Below are positions 9,900 to 24,056 of a DNA stretch of 64,000 bases, in pieces (position 1 is the stretch's first letter; the number at the start of each line of letters is the position of its first letter). The notes below the pieces were generated by a model. The model was given only the letters and a program-made list of their open reading frames with translations, did not search any database and had not been told where the DNA came from. The position numbers and the translations under genes are program-made. Source of the stretch: Dermatophagoides farinae (taxonomy: Eukaryota; Arthropoda; Arachnida; Sarcoptiformes; Pyroglyphidae); NCBI RefSeq assembly GCF_024713945.1, contig NC_134683.1:1664501-1728500 (forward strand). The letters run 5' to 3'.

Positions 9900-12800
9900 T
9901 GTGATGTCACCACACCGACGCTGTAAATTCTCTTGTTTCTTTATAAAGAGAGTTCACTCGTTGCTGATGATAATGATGATGATGATGATGATGATGATCC
10001 ATAGTTGATTGTTTCAAGCACATTTTTCTCTTTTTTTTTCTATATGAACTGATCCCTATCGATCGATTAATAGATCGATCGATCGCTCGACCCTTTTTTT
10101 TGGTTCCTATTTTATAAAGAACAACATTTTCATACATGGAAAAAAAAGAAAGAAAATTACCTAGAAACCTAGATTATTATATAATAGAACCGAAGATTAT
10201 AATGCTAACAACCACTCAAATGGAGATGGGGATAGTGGGGGTTGGGGGAAAAAATTTCCAACCACTGGATTCTATATATATCGATATAACAACAACAACA
10301 ACAACTAAAAATGGCCTGGAAATATATGAAACACACACATACACACAAACACAGATATAGGAAATGGATAGAAATTTTTTCGAATGTTTTTGATAATTAT
10401 CAACGCATGTGCATGATTGATAAAAAGATACAGGACAAACTTCTATATACACCCAACTAACACCACACACACACTTAAACACAAACACCGGAGATTGAAG
10501 ATCACATTGATAATTTGAAACTCAAACCACGAATTCGATGTGTATTTATGATCACACACACACACTATACACATCGGAGAAAGCAGCAGTAGCAATTTTT
10601 TTTTTCGTTTTGTCTGTTTGAAATTATATTTTTTTACTTCATTGCTACATATAACAACCAACCAATAGCATTGGCATTTACAGAGAGAAATATATTCAAC
10701 GAAAATCAACCAACAACGATTCCACACGAACGTTTTTTTTTGTTCTGCAAAATCCCCTCACATATTTTGCATCATCATATAATAAATTGATGAATGAATA
10801 TTTGCTTCTACTATCGCTACCGCTGCTTTTTTTTTGAAATGAAAACAACTACAACAACTGGCAACGGCAACGGCAACAGCAACGGCGATGATGATGATCA
10901 TGGAAAAGAAATTTTGTTTTTTTTTTCATTCATAAATGAAGAAAGATTTCACTTTTTCGTTGTTTTCAACTCAACAGTCGTGGTCGGCGTCGGCGTTGCC
11001 CGTTTTTGTGTCTAAATATATTCTTTTTCTAAGTGTGTTAGTTTGTATGTGTGATACAATTTTGATTCAATTCACAAATGTGAATGTGTTTTTGGTGTTG
11101 AGTGAAATTTTATTTTTATTTTTTTTATTTTTATCAAATGATTATATTATCGCATGATATTTGAGTGAAATGTGTATAGATAGTATTGTCGTGTACACAA
11201 ACAAACAGACAAACAAACAAACATACATACACAGAACGATTGAAATGATTCGAATTTCGAGTATATTGTGTGAATGAACAACAACAACAACAACGACAAC
11301 GACAACAAATAAATAAATCAACCGAGAATTATAGATAATGAAATTAAAGAACAATTATCATCATCAATTTTCTATAGTTTTTATCACCAAAAAAAAAAAA
11401 AATTTTTGATTCTTCAAATCATCATCAACAATAACAACAACCTCGATATTTTTTTTTTAATTTCCATTTATAATGAATTGGCATTATCATTATGATGATG
11501 ATGATGATGACAACAACACAATCAACAAGAAAATAGTGAAGAAAAATTGTTGCCGCATCATTCAATCCATCGATTTAATTTCATTCATTCATTAATGATG
11601 ATGATGATGATGATGATGGAATGTAAACGAACGAAAAACAACAACAACAACGACAAGTGAAATAAAAAAAAAATTTCCATCTCTTTCCACATTTTGATGG
11701 TGGTGTAAACACACACACACACACACACACACTATCATTTTCAAGAATTTTTGGTTTCTGTTCAACTCTTTCAATTATAAAGTTTGATTATTTTGGCAGC
11801 CATCATCATCCATAACGACGACGACGACGACTTCTTGGTAATTTGTGTCACCATTCGTCTGTGTGTGTGTGTGTGTGTGTAAATTCACTTTTTTTGTTTT
11901 GTTTTGTTTATTTGTCATCTGAGTGATTTTTAGTGTTTACGAATTCGACCTGTTCCTGTTCTCTCTCTCTCTGTATTCGTCCAATCGACCGTGATGGAAA
12001 TCAGTCGAATAATTTTTTTGTTTTGTTTTGTTTTGGATTCTTCCTAATTAAAATCATCATTTTTTATTTGATTTTTTTTTTGTCTTGTCGCACCGAGACG
12101 AGAAAAAAACGCCTCTTTTTTTCAGCAACAAAAATTCTGTTAAGATTTCTATTATTTCATCTGTTTTTTTTTCGTTTTTCACATTTTTGTCCTTGCTCAA
12201 TTTTAAATTTTTTTCGTTGTTGTCGTTATACTCATCATCCACGTTGTGGAATGTGAAATGTGAATTTTTTTTTTTTTTTTGCCAATCTTACACATACGAA
12301 CAGATCTTATTTTTGTATACAACAACGAATAGAATTCTATTCATCATTTGTGAATTGAATTGAATAACAACGGCGAATTCATCATCATCATCATCCATTG
12401 ATTAATCGAATATAATATCAATTTTGCGTGATATTGGATCATCATTTGATTTATATGTACCTGATTTTCATCTGATTGCCAATCAAATCAAACCAAATTT
12501 GTTTTCTTCACGTTTTTGTTTTTTGTTTGTTTGTTTGTTTGTTTTGTTTCCACCATTTAGGTGTGTGTTTGTTTTTGTGTGTATGTGTGTATTGTGTGTT
12601 TATTACGGAAATTCCGTTTCCTTCAACCAATTTTTTTTTTCTCTCTCGGTGTTTGTGAATTCAATTGTGATTAACTTTATTTTTTTTTTTACTTATTCTG
12701 TAACTTTGATATTTTTTTTATGTGTGTGTATGTCTGTGAAAAAAAAATAAAAAATTCATTAAACATCATCATCATCATCATCATCATTGATTGATTAAAT

Positions 12801-12945
12801 AAAAATCCATTCAAGGTTGAAAAAAAAAATTCAAAGAAAGAAAAAAAAAATTTTTTCTCTGCTTAGCATCGCTACGTGTGTAAATCATATCGATAGCACA
12901 ACAACAACAACAACAACAACAACAACGACAACGTTGTCATTCAAG
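9427..12945. other. Non-coding, repeat-rich DNA; possible 5'-UTR exon at its right end
   Basis: No protein gene is supported. The DNA holds GT repeats (9871-9896, 11860-11880), CA repeats (11710-11732), GAT/ATC runs, a palindromic ATCGATCGAT pair at 10058-10083 and many poly-T tracts. The last part becomes CAA-rich (12899-12926) and ends in a strong donor at 12945/12946. This composition resembles an arthropod 5' UTR. Transcription start cannot be placed. Confidence 0.4.
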
Positions 12946-12951
12946 GTAAGC
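12946..12951 (+). other. Candidate splice donor of a non-coding first exon
   Basis: TTCAAG|GTAAGC forms a good donor right after a CAA-rich block. If used with the acceptor at 40579 it would give the calcineurin A gene a 27.6-kb 5'-UTR intron. This is inference from splice-site quality and base composition only. Confidence 0.3.
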
Positions 12952-13776
12952 AAATTGTGTGTGTGTGTGTGTGTCTGTGTATTTTGTGGAAATTAACACC
13001 TTTCTATCGATGTTTATAACATTATCGATATTTTTATGCATGAAAGTCTGTCTGTATGACTACAAAATACATTTTACTTTACGTTGTTATGCCATAGATC
13101 CTGAAACATCCTGATTGTTTGTGTGTGTGTGTGTGTGTGTGTGTGCAATAAATTTTTTTTTATTTTTATTTTTACAACTTTACAATGTGTGTGTGTGTGT
13201 GAACTTAAACATTTTATATTTTCTTTCTCAAATAGTTTATTTCAATCATAAATTGAATTGATTGATTGATCTATTTGTTTATTTTTGTTGTTCGTTTGTT
13301 TGTTTCCGGTTTCAAAATTTTGTTTTTGTTTGTTTGTTTGTTTGCTTGATGATTGATTTAATTTGCCGGAAGGTGAATTTTTTTTTCTCTGGTTGATTAT
13401 GAATTTATGGAATTTTTTTTTTTTTTTTTGGTAAAATAGAAATTTTTCCCGTTCATAATAAACAAATTCAATTACCTGGTTTGTGTTACCTGGAAATTTA
13501 TGAAAAAAAAGACAGAAACCATCTGGCTGTTGTTGTTGTTGTTGTTGTAGAAGAAGAAGGAACAAATAATGTCGATTGTTTTCTTTCTCACAAATTCGAT
13601 CTGTTAACCGAATAATTTTTAAGAATGATAATTATTGACAACAGAAAAAAACAACAAAAAAATACTTGACACACATTTAACCACACACACAAAAACACAT
13701 AGACAGTGTTATATACAAATGAATGTGTAGCAAAATCGAGTATCGAGAGAGTTCATCATCATCAAAATGGCCAAAA

Positions 13777-13816
13777 TCGATCGAATATATGGATCGATCC
13801 ATATATATTCGATCGA
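13777..13816. repeat. 40-bp near-perfect palindrome
   Basis: Left arm 13777-13795 (begins TCGATCGAATATATGG) and right arm 13796-13816 are inverse complements, except for an extra TA dinucleotide in the right arm. The arms meet at a GATCGATC centre with no loop. No coding or known element is attached. Confidence 0.8.
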
Positions 13817-14903
13817 TATATATTGAATGATTCCATTCCATTCCATTACAGACATTGTAGAATTTTGCTTCTTAATAAATGTCTTTTTTTCTATATACGA
13901 CCAAAGTTTATTGTTTGTTCAAATGACAATTCTTTATGTGTGTGTGTGTGTGTGTGTTTGTTACATTGAAATACATTATCGTAATCAAAAAAAAAGGCTA
14001 CCAGGTAAATCAGCTAAATGATAGACATATTTGCCTGTAATGAATAAACAAAACAACAGAATAACAGAATTTTGAGACACACAGGTGTAGACACTATTAT
14101 AATGAACTATTTCACCGTTTTCGTGTTCATTCATTCATTCATTTACTTTCTTTACGATTATTTATATGTGTGTGTACCTGTCTATTTTTTGCGGGTATGT
14201 GTGTTAGATAGATAGATAGATAGGTATAGAATATCTATTTTAGTTGACCTACATCTGTCTTTTGGATTCTGTTTATGTGCAAAAATCAATGTTTCTATGT
14301 GTGTTGTACCGTTTTTTTTTGCCTTGTATTGGTATTTCTCTTTTTTTTCTTCTTCTTCTTGCACTCATTATTTCTGATTATTGTACTTTTTGTTATAGTA
14401 TTTCTCTGATGAAATCTGAATTCTGATTTTTCTTTTTCTTTTCTTTTTTTTTCGTACTCTATTGTTTATAATTGTTGTTGTTGTGTTGATCTCTTTTATA
14501 TGTGATGATGTTGTCCATATATGAAATGATTATGAACGAATTGAATGAATTTTTTTTTTTTTTGGTTCAAATATTATATATATAGTTTTGTTGTTGTTTT
14601 TTTCACCAGGTAATTTTGCACAAGAAAAGAGAATTCTTGTTCAAAATTTCGCATCTATAATGCTATGAAAATTCACTCGTTTAGTCCTTTAGGCCAAACA
14701 AATGAATAAAAGCGAGAAAAAAGTTTTTATTTTTCTTTTTTTTGTATTATTCCATTTCTTTCATTAAATTAGTTAGATTTCTATGAACATTTATTCTTTT
14801 TATTCTTTATAGAATCTTGTGTGTGTGTGTCTAATGTGTTTTTGTGTTTGTGTGTGCGTGTGTGTGTGAACAAGGAATTTGGCTCCAAGTGTAGAGATGT
14901 TTA

Positions 14904-14944
<41 letters not shown>

Positions 14945-16939
14945 CGTGCAGCTGTTGATGTTTTTACAGGAACTTTTTTTTCTCTCTTTCTCTTTTTGTT
15001 TTTTTTTGTCTATAAAAAAAAGAAAACTTTTACTTTCCAACTTGACAAATATCATTTTTCTCATCATCATCTAATGTCTTTTATGATAATAAAAATAATA
15101 TACTCACGTTATGTATATAAATGTCATGTGTGTATGTGTGTTTTTGGTGTTTATTTACATTATCTATCTATCTAAATATATATTCACTCTCTATATTTTG
15201 TTTCACTGCCTATAGTAGTTGATGTTTATTATTATATTATGAATATTCTTTGTACATAAATTTGGTTTCCATTTGGATAGATTTTTTTTTCTTTTTTTTT
15301 GGTTCCATAGGATGGGTTGATGATGATGATGATATGCTAATTAGATGATGTTGTTAATGATGATGATGATGATGTGTATGGTGACGTGTCAATTTCTCTA
15401 AGTTTGTATATGTTTGATGTCCTTGTTGTTGTTATTGTTGTTGTTTTCGGAATAATTTTACTTGTTACATTGATGTATTTATTATTTATGTTGGAAATTT
15501 TTTTTTTATATTGATTTTCAAAAATTTCAACGAATAAAAATATGTTGAAAATTTCATTTTCTCATCCATGATGATGATGTTGATGTTGATGTTTATTTTA
15601 ATAAATACACACATCCAAAAGAAATGTTCACTATTCACGGTCGATTCCTTTGAAGAATTCCTTTGATGGAAATTTATAAATAATAAATAAATAATCCAAG
15701 AATATTCCGTGATGATGATGAAAAATAAACATGATACACTTGTGTATTTTTTTTCACTTTTTCACAATAAAACCACGTTATAATAAAAAAAATGTACTCA
15801 TTTTTGATTTCCAGGAATTTGACCGATCGGTTAAGATTAAAATAGTACAGAATAGAATGGAATTGAATGAATGAATGAATGAATGAATGCATGGAATAAA
15901 TGGAAAATCTTTTCGTAATAATTTATTTTTCTGAATACCAACGTCTTTTCTATTTTTCGTTTTTTTCTTCGAAATAATAATAATAATAATGGTTTCGATC
16001 AATATATATATGATATTTATAGTCATCACACTACGTAATTTTGTTTTCTTTTTCATATTCTGTTTCACTTATTATTATTATTCATTCATAGAATCAAAAC
16101 TCAGCATGACAATTCATTATTTCATAATAATGAAATAATCGATAAATCTTTGTGTTATCGTGTGATTCATCACCACTTTTTGCACCCAACTGGATAGCGG
16201 AAATAAGCTTAAAACAGTGGGAAAAAATAGTGATAGGATTTTTTTTTGTTTCTTGTAAATTGATCGATTTGAGAATCGTTTTCCTTTTCCTGTTTCTTGA
16301 TTGTTTCTTTTTTTTGAAAAGGGTCATAACGATCAAAATGGGAGGTGATGATGGTGTTGATGATTCTCTTTTTTTTTTTTTTTGGTGTTGGTGTTGTTCC
16401 ACCATCAACATTGAATGGAATTGTCTATTTCATGAATTCATTATAATGGTGATGATGACGATGATGATAATAATGACACAATGACAAAGATAACAATGAC
16501 TATTTTAATCGATAAAATTATTTCCAATTGATTCTGTGTGTTCATCAATTATAATAATCATCAAAGAGGTTTATTGAGGTTCATTTTAAATGATTTTTTT
16601 TTCATTTGACACATAACACTTTATCGATTTACAGGAATTGTGTATTCACTAGAATTTGTTATAATATATAACAGGAATGAAAAAAATTTGTTGTTTTTTA
16701 TTTCATAGAAAATTTTCGTTTTTATCGATAACTCGTTTTAGATTAAGATTGATGAATACTTTTTTTCCACTTTAGAATCATGTTGCAATTCTTATTTTTG
16801 TTTCTTATTTTTTTTTATAATCTCAAATTTCATGATTTGAATTTTGTTTTGTTTTTAGCTTTTAACTTTAGTGTAATTTGAAATTTGAAGAAAAAATTTT
16901 CGCTTTGAAATTTGTGTAAAAATATGTCTCATGAATGTT

Positions 16940-16978
<39 letters not shown>

Positions 16979-18703
16979 GTCTATGAATAAATCTCATTTG
17001 TAAAATTATTCAAGTGGGTGTTTTTTTTTCCTGCACACATTGACTTTTTCACACCCAAAAAAATTGTTTGATATTTGGTTTTTCAATAAAACTACTATAA
17101 AAAAACTACACATTGGATCATCATCATTTTTTAATCCGATAATAATAATAATAAAAACTGACGAGTAGAGCATAGAGTATATCCAAGGATTAAAGACAAT
17201 ACCGACACACACACACATCGACAACATTGACAACATTGACAAACACTAAGAAAAAAAAAATATCATTTTAATGATAATAACCAAACCATCTACCTATTCA
17301 TATATTGTAAAAAAAAAACTAAATATAACTAACCGAACAACATAAACAACAACGACGACAACTAAACTACACTAAATATATAAACACCATGACGCCCAAA
17401 AGTTGACAACCCAGTCATCTGATCCAAATAGATGAATTCATATAAACCAGAAAAAATGCATACAATAATATGCTTTCTCTCTCTCTCTCTCTCTCTCTGG
17501 TCTCTAGGTCTCGGTTTTTTTTCATTTTTTTCAGGTATGTAAATTATTATTATTATCATCATCATCATCATCATTATACCTTTATCCATATTTAATGATG
17601 ATGATGATAATCTTTTAATCATATATGTATGTGTCTCATTTCAGGGTTTTTTTTCCTATCTTTACACTTGGCTGGTTGGTTGGTTGGTTGGATTTTCTTT
17701 TTTGGTTGTTTTTGTTATTGTTGTTCATACAAATTTGTGTTTCTGGATCGGTTTATTCTGGTTTTTTCGATTTTTTTTGTTTTGTTTTGTTTGTTTGCTT
17801 CACTTTTGCTTTTTCCGAGTAGTAGTGGTAGAAATTTTTTTTTTCTTGAAAATAAAAATGAATGACTTGAATGTGGTTCAAGATTTTGTTTTCATTTTTT
17901 TTTTCGTTATTGTTATCGTTGTTCATTGGATTATTTTTGACAAGCAAAAATGAAAAAAAATGATTGAAATTTGATTGTCATGGCCATTATCTTTTACCTT
18001 GTTGTTTGTTTGCATGTTTTTCTCTGCTGTCAAGATAAGATTGGCCATGATAATAATAATAATAAACAAAAAAAAACGATGATGATGATGATGGAAATTT
18101 TCATATTTTCATCAATGGAAAACAACAGTCATAATTAATTAATTCGACATTGAATTACTGAAGAAAAAAAAACAAATTAAGCCAATAATAATATTCAAAA
18201 TAAGTGAAATGAAAATTTTTGTTCAAAACATTCAACATATATATAATTGCAACATGCTGCTACAACTGCTATGACTATCATTACTGCCACTGTTGTTACT
18301 ACTACTACTACTACTATTACCACTATTACTATCTAGTTTAGATACCTGGTTTTTTTATCCAAAAAAATTTTTTTTTTTTTGTTTGTTTCATTTTTGGATG
18401 CTCAAGATTCATTTGAACTTAAATCCATTTGTAATATAATGTAGCTCAATCATTTTTTTTTTTTTTTTGAGCACAAAGTTAAAGTAATATTAGGTTCCAG
18501 AATAAAATTCAGGTATTATTTTTTTTGTTCATTTTTTAAAATTAAAATGTTGAAAAATTTTACTTATTTCCTTATTTATGAAATAATGAAAAGTCAACTT
18601 GTTCATTGATTTCAAGATTTTTTTTCTTTATTTTGATTCTAGTTCAGTTCTTTTTTTTTAAATCAATTTCTCAAACATCCTGAATCTACATTCAAAAAAT
18701 TCG

Positions 18704-18737
<34 letters not shown>

Positions 18738-21700
18738 TTTAGTTCGTTCAGTCATCTGATAATGGATTTTTCTGGTAACAATTCTTTATTATCATCCATA
18801 AAAGAGAATTATAAGCTTGAAATTTTTTTTTCTTGTTTGTTTTATTTTCATCCATCCATATATATAGAATATATAATACTTATTATGGTTATCCTATTTA
18901 CAACATCAATGTTTTGTTTTTTTTTCCACCATATTCTTTCACTTTCATTGATTATTATCTTTGATTGATGCTTATTGTTGTTTGTTATTTGTATGAAAAA
19001 AAACCACCTTCACACACACACACACACACACAGTGTCTGCATGTTTATCTTTAAGATTATTTCCTTTTGCATCCATATAAAACAGAAACTGAAATAATGA
19101 GAAATATATAAAAAAAATGAAAGAAAAAAAATGATTAGGATAATGTTAATAATAATATTAGTTTTTGGTATGAAAATAAAGATTATGATGAACCTAATTT
19201 CATTTATTTATTTATTTATATCAAATATTCAAATAGAAAACGATTTACCATTTTATCATTATTATTCTTGTACCATACACCTTCATTTTTTTTTTTTTTT
19301 TTTGTTACCTATTTAGAAAATTTAGGAGCTTTAAACTAGAAGGAAAAAAAACAGAATTTTCATTTGTTTTCAACCTGAATCTTGATTATATAACAATAAT
19401 AATAATTCATTATGATGTATATATCATAACTTTTGGTTGGTGTTGGTATTGGTGTTGGTGTTGTTGTGTGTGTAGTGTAGTGTAGGGGGTGGAGGTGTTA
19501 TTTTTTTCATTTTTTCATTCATTTTCACTTTCTTGGATATAATTCTGGTTTATTTTTTGTCGGTTGATTATTTGATGTGTGTTGCTTTCATCATCATTGT
19601 GGCTCTTTGGTTGGTTGTCTTGTTGGAACCCAGGAGATCCAACCAACCAACAAATAGCTACGACATATACAACACACACACACACACGCACAGACAGAGT
19701 GAATGAGAAAGACATATATATTTGAAATGAAAGAAGAAGCAGACAAAAAGTTATGGCAAACATCAAGGTGTGTGTAATAACGTCAAACAAACAAACGAAA
19801 GACTAGGAAGAAAGTGAAATGTGGAAATAAAACTATTCCCGTATATAAAGAGGCATATGTTGTATGTATATCACACACACACACACAGTCATACCCGAAT
19901 TCTAGCCCAAAACAATGCCGTGATGATGATGGTGACCGAAAAAAAAGGAATTTCTCTCAATCTCGCTATCTCTTTTTGGATTCTGGAATACCGATTCTTG
20001 TCAGATGTCGTTGTTGTTGTAAGTGTTGCTATTTTTTTTTTAGCGAGTAACTGCGGGTTGTAACATACCTCTGGTTCACTGGTAATGTGTATGTCTCACA
20101 CTCATTCAAATACTACCTACTTACTTGATTCTGTTTTTTTTTCTTCATTCTGAATAAAGAGAGAAGTGAAATTTTTTTTATGGTTCGTCAACTCACAGAC
20201 ACATAAAACATTAAATGTGAACGAATGAAAAAAGTTATGTTCCAAAGTTCCAGGATTCAATCCATTCCATTCTATACTACTGTTGTTGTTGTTGCTGTTG
20301 TTGTGCTGCTGCTGCTGCCGCTTTGTTTTGTTTTTAGTAGTTGCCTGCCGCCATATCATTTCATGTTTCTACATGATGAATATATATCGATGTGTCTGTA
20401 TCTGTATGTGACCGTTTTTACGCCGACTCTAAACGAAATAAAAAAAAAATGAAAATAATATATGAACCCAAATTATGATGGAAAAAAATGTGAAAATTTC
20501 TAGCTGACCCAGAAACTAAAAAAAAAAATAAATAAGAAAATCATTGTAAAACTTATTTTCATTAATTTTTTTTCTTTGAATCTTTTAAAATTTCTTTTTT
20601 TTTCTATAGAAATCAAGTCATAAGATGAAAATATGAAAATTTTTCCCTAGACATTCTGTATGATATTGATTGATGATTTTCGATTTTTTTTTTGTTTCTC
20701 TTTTGTTCACGCCATCTTAATTATCACTACTACCATTTCAATTATATATCAATCGCTGATTATGATGATGATACTTAAATGATGTGTGTGTGTGTGTGTG
20801 TGTGTAGCTGAAATGATGAACAATACGAAAAACGAAAATTAATCACATTCAATATGTTGGTTGTTTGTTAGTTGTTCATCTAATGATGATGATGAACACT
20901 CAGATCATAATTGATTGATTTTTCTCTTTTTTTCTATCTGGTTTTTTTTTTAATTCCAGGTAAATTCCAAATAGAGTCATCGAACAACTCATCGAACAAC
21001 AACAAAATGTATAACTGGAATCCAGGTTCTGGATATCGATGAATTTTTGATTTGACTTTCTGGTTTCTGGTTTCTGGTTTTTCTCTTGCTTGCTTGATTT
21101 CACATTAATTTAGACATTTTTTCATTTTCATAGAGTTTTTTTTTCTTCTTTTCACGCCGGAAACAAAAAAATTGCTGTTGAAAGAATTCTGTATATATCT
21201 GTTTGTCGGTCGACTCTGTTTTTTAAACACTCAGTCATAAATCTGAATATTTCTTTGAGTTTTTTTTTTAAATTTATGTCTCACATTTTTCATCAAAAAA
21301 GTTTTATATCAAGTTGAGAATTAAGTTCCAACAACAACAACAACAAAAAAAGGAAAGAAAAATCTTATTCCATTGTCTTTTTCGTTGATTCTATTCTATA
21401 CATCAGAATAAAATTGAATGGAAATCAAAAAAAAAAAAAAAAAATTCATCATGATTTAGGTCGTCATTTTATTTTCTACTGCCACTATTTTTTTTTTTTT
21501 TTTGTTCTACTCTGATGTTGTCGTTGTTTTTTGATAATAATGATGATTAAAAAAAAAATGAGAAAAAGTCATCGACTTTTGTGTATGTATATGTTTGGCG
21601 TATAATCGATGTAAATTGAACAAACGGAAATTGAAGTTGTATATTTGATGATGATTAGAATCAATGAAAGAATATATGGTGTTTGTGGGGTGGTGGTTTG

Positions 21701-21747
21701 TAAGAAGGGGAAAAGCAAGAAGAGATAGGTGTAACACATTTTTATTA

Positions 21748-21840
21748 CCCAAAAATCGCGACTATAAGACGCATCTTTTACAAAAATTTTGTTATGGAAA
21801 AAAATATCTGCATTGCGTCTTATTAGTCTCGATTTTAGGG
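21748..21840. mobile_element. 93-bp MITE flanked by TA (Tc1/mariner- or pogo-like)
   Basis: The terminal inverted repeats are about 26 bp. The left is 21748-21773, beginning CCCAAAAATCGCGACT. The right is 21814-21840, whose complement begins CCCTAAAATCGAGACT. Both end in ATAAGACGCA inward, with two mismatches and one indel. The element is bracketed by TA at 21746-21747 and at 21841-21842, as expected for Tc1/mariner/pogo insertion. The interior of about 40 bp is AT-rich and non-coding. Confidence 0.75.
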
Positions 21841-22215
21841 TATTTTGTTTTTTTTTTTTTTTGTTTAATTTTACTAAACATGTTGTTGTTGTTGTTGTTT
21901 TGGTGGTGTCAACTAATTTTTTTTTTCATTTCATTTCCATTCCTCTCTGAATATTTTTCATCATTATATAATTGAATATTTTTGTTGTTGTTGTTTGTTG
22001 TTTTTTCCAATTGCATAATAATAGTTGATGATGAATGCCAACGCCTATTATCATCAAATGTTTTGTGTTTTGTTTTGTTTTGTTTTTCCGGAGGCCATTG
22101 CTAAACTTTTTTTTGCATTTTTATTTCATTTTTGGTCGTTTTTACATGGTCTTGCACAAGAATTATTTCACTTTGATTTGAAAAACCACCACTACTAACA
22201 ACAATAGCCGGACTA

Positions 22216-22340
<125 letters not shown>

Positions 22341-24023
22341 AAATTTCATATTCATTATTAACCGGAAATGATCAATTGTGAATGAATCGAATAATTTTTA
22401 GATGGAAATTTTTTTTAGGAAAAAAAATTATTGGAATTTTTTTTTTGATTTATTCTTATTTTCCTATTTTCTAGATTCTGAATTCATGAATCAGTCAAAT
22501 GTCGTCTGTATTGTGAAAAATTAAAAATGTTACAACACACAACGGTACTACTACTACTACTATTACAACAACAACAACAACAACAACAAACTACTACAAT
22601 TTTTTCATGATGAGAAAAATAGCAGTAATGGTGGTAGAGTATATACCGTTATAAATATTTCAACTATATCCTTTGCAATTTATTTTGACTGAATTTTTTT
22701 TTTATTTTTTTTTTGCTGTTTACTTTCGTTGTCATTAGTATACATATGGAATTTGTATTTGCCATTTTTTTTTCTTCTTGCTCAATCCATCTATAATTCT
22801 AATCTAATCGGATCTCTGATCCTATTCAATTGTTAGATTCTGTTCATCATTCATTCATTCATTCATTCATTCATTCATACAATACAAAACAATGTTTGAT
22901 GATTTGATGTAAAACTTAACGAACCATAAAGTGTACTGCCATCACCACCACCACCATATTACCACCACTGAAGATATTTTACTCCCTTTGAAAATAGAGA
23001 AAAAAAAACACAACCACTTCTTCAATGATTCCAAATAGTGGTTAGAGAGAGTATACATGTGTTTTTTCTCATCTCATATATATCTAATATAAATATTTTG
23101 GATAATTTGTAGTAGTAGTGATTGTAGTAGTAGCATCCATAGACTCCAGGATATATTATATTAACCAGAACCAAAAAAAAAAAAAAAAAAGCCAGAACCT
23201 TGGAGCCTGTGAGATGGATAGTGGAAAAAAAAGAAAGAAAACGCCAATGAAGAAAAAAGCAAAAAAAAAAAAAAAGAAGTGGTGTGGTGGCGATAATGAT
23301 GAGCAAGTAATAATAATAAACTCTGTATATGTGTATACTAACAACAAATATTCGGTAAAAAAAAAGGCGACAACGACTACGAAGACGACACCAACAACAA
23401 CATTGTCCTGTCGTCATCATTGGATATATCGGGGAAAAAAAGGAAAAACAATTTCTTCTTTTTCATTTACTCCTGATGTATATTATATTTGATTGTGTTT
23501 CTTGTTTCTTATTCTATTTCCATTTCTATGGTTGGTTTGTTTGATTTGTTTTTTTCTCTCTCTCTCTGTGTGTGTGTGTGTGTGTATATGGATTTGATTT
23601 GATATCAAACATCGATAATGCTAAACTGTCTCTGTCATATGAAATTGGTGAATAAATAAAAAAAAAAAAAATTCAATTCATTTGAATTGAATGTGATTAA
23701 TAATTTTGATTGATATTTATCTTACTTTTTCTTTGTGTTCGTGTTCGTGTGTGTGTGTGTGTGTGTGGGTGTATTAATCATTATTTATTATAAAATAATG
23801 ACCGGCTTGAAAATTTGTTTGTGTTTGTTTCTGTTACCATGAAATCAAAATACCGGTAAATATTTCTGTGATTTTTGAATATTGATTTGCTGTATATATG
23901 TGTGTTTGTGTGTATTTATGTGCATTTAAAATACCGTATATGTGATTCATAATTCATCATCATTATCATCATCATTGCCATAATTATTCATCAATCTCAG
24001 GTTAGTAGTAGTAGTAGTAGTAG

Positions 24024-24056
<33 letters not shown>

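Larger units (their letters stand above)
12946..21747. other. Low-complexity non-coding DNA, probably intronic
   Basis: No exon with protein-like composition was found on either strand; open frames here translate microsatellites (His-Thr, Cys-Val, poly-Phe). Contents include GT repeats (13121-13145, 13937-13957, 16946-16972, 18703-18735), a CA tract (14905-14940) and a TAGA run (14206-14222). There is also a 40-bp palindrome at 13777-13816. Tract-AG|GT sites lie at 14609/14610, 17534/17535 and 20959/20960. Confidence 0.5.

Noticed and set aside
14879-15175. Frames encoding His-Thr or Cys-Val strings (many places in 9900-64000)
   Set aside because: These are translations of CA/GT, GAT and poly-T microsatellites on one strand or the other.
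16152-16484. Plus-strand 110-codon frame and its antisense partner
   Set aside because: A short middle part looks mixed (SPLFAPNWIAEISLKQWEK), but flanks are poly-Phe and Met/Ile repeats and no splice sites frame it.
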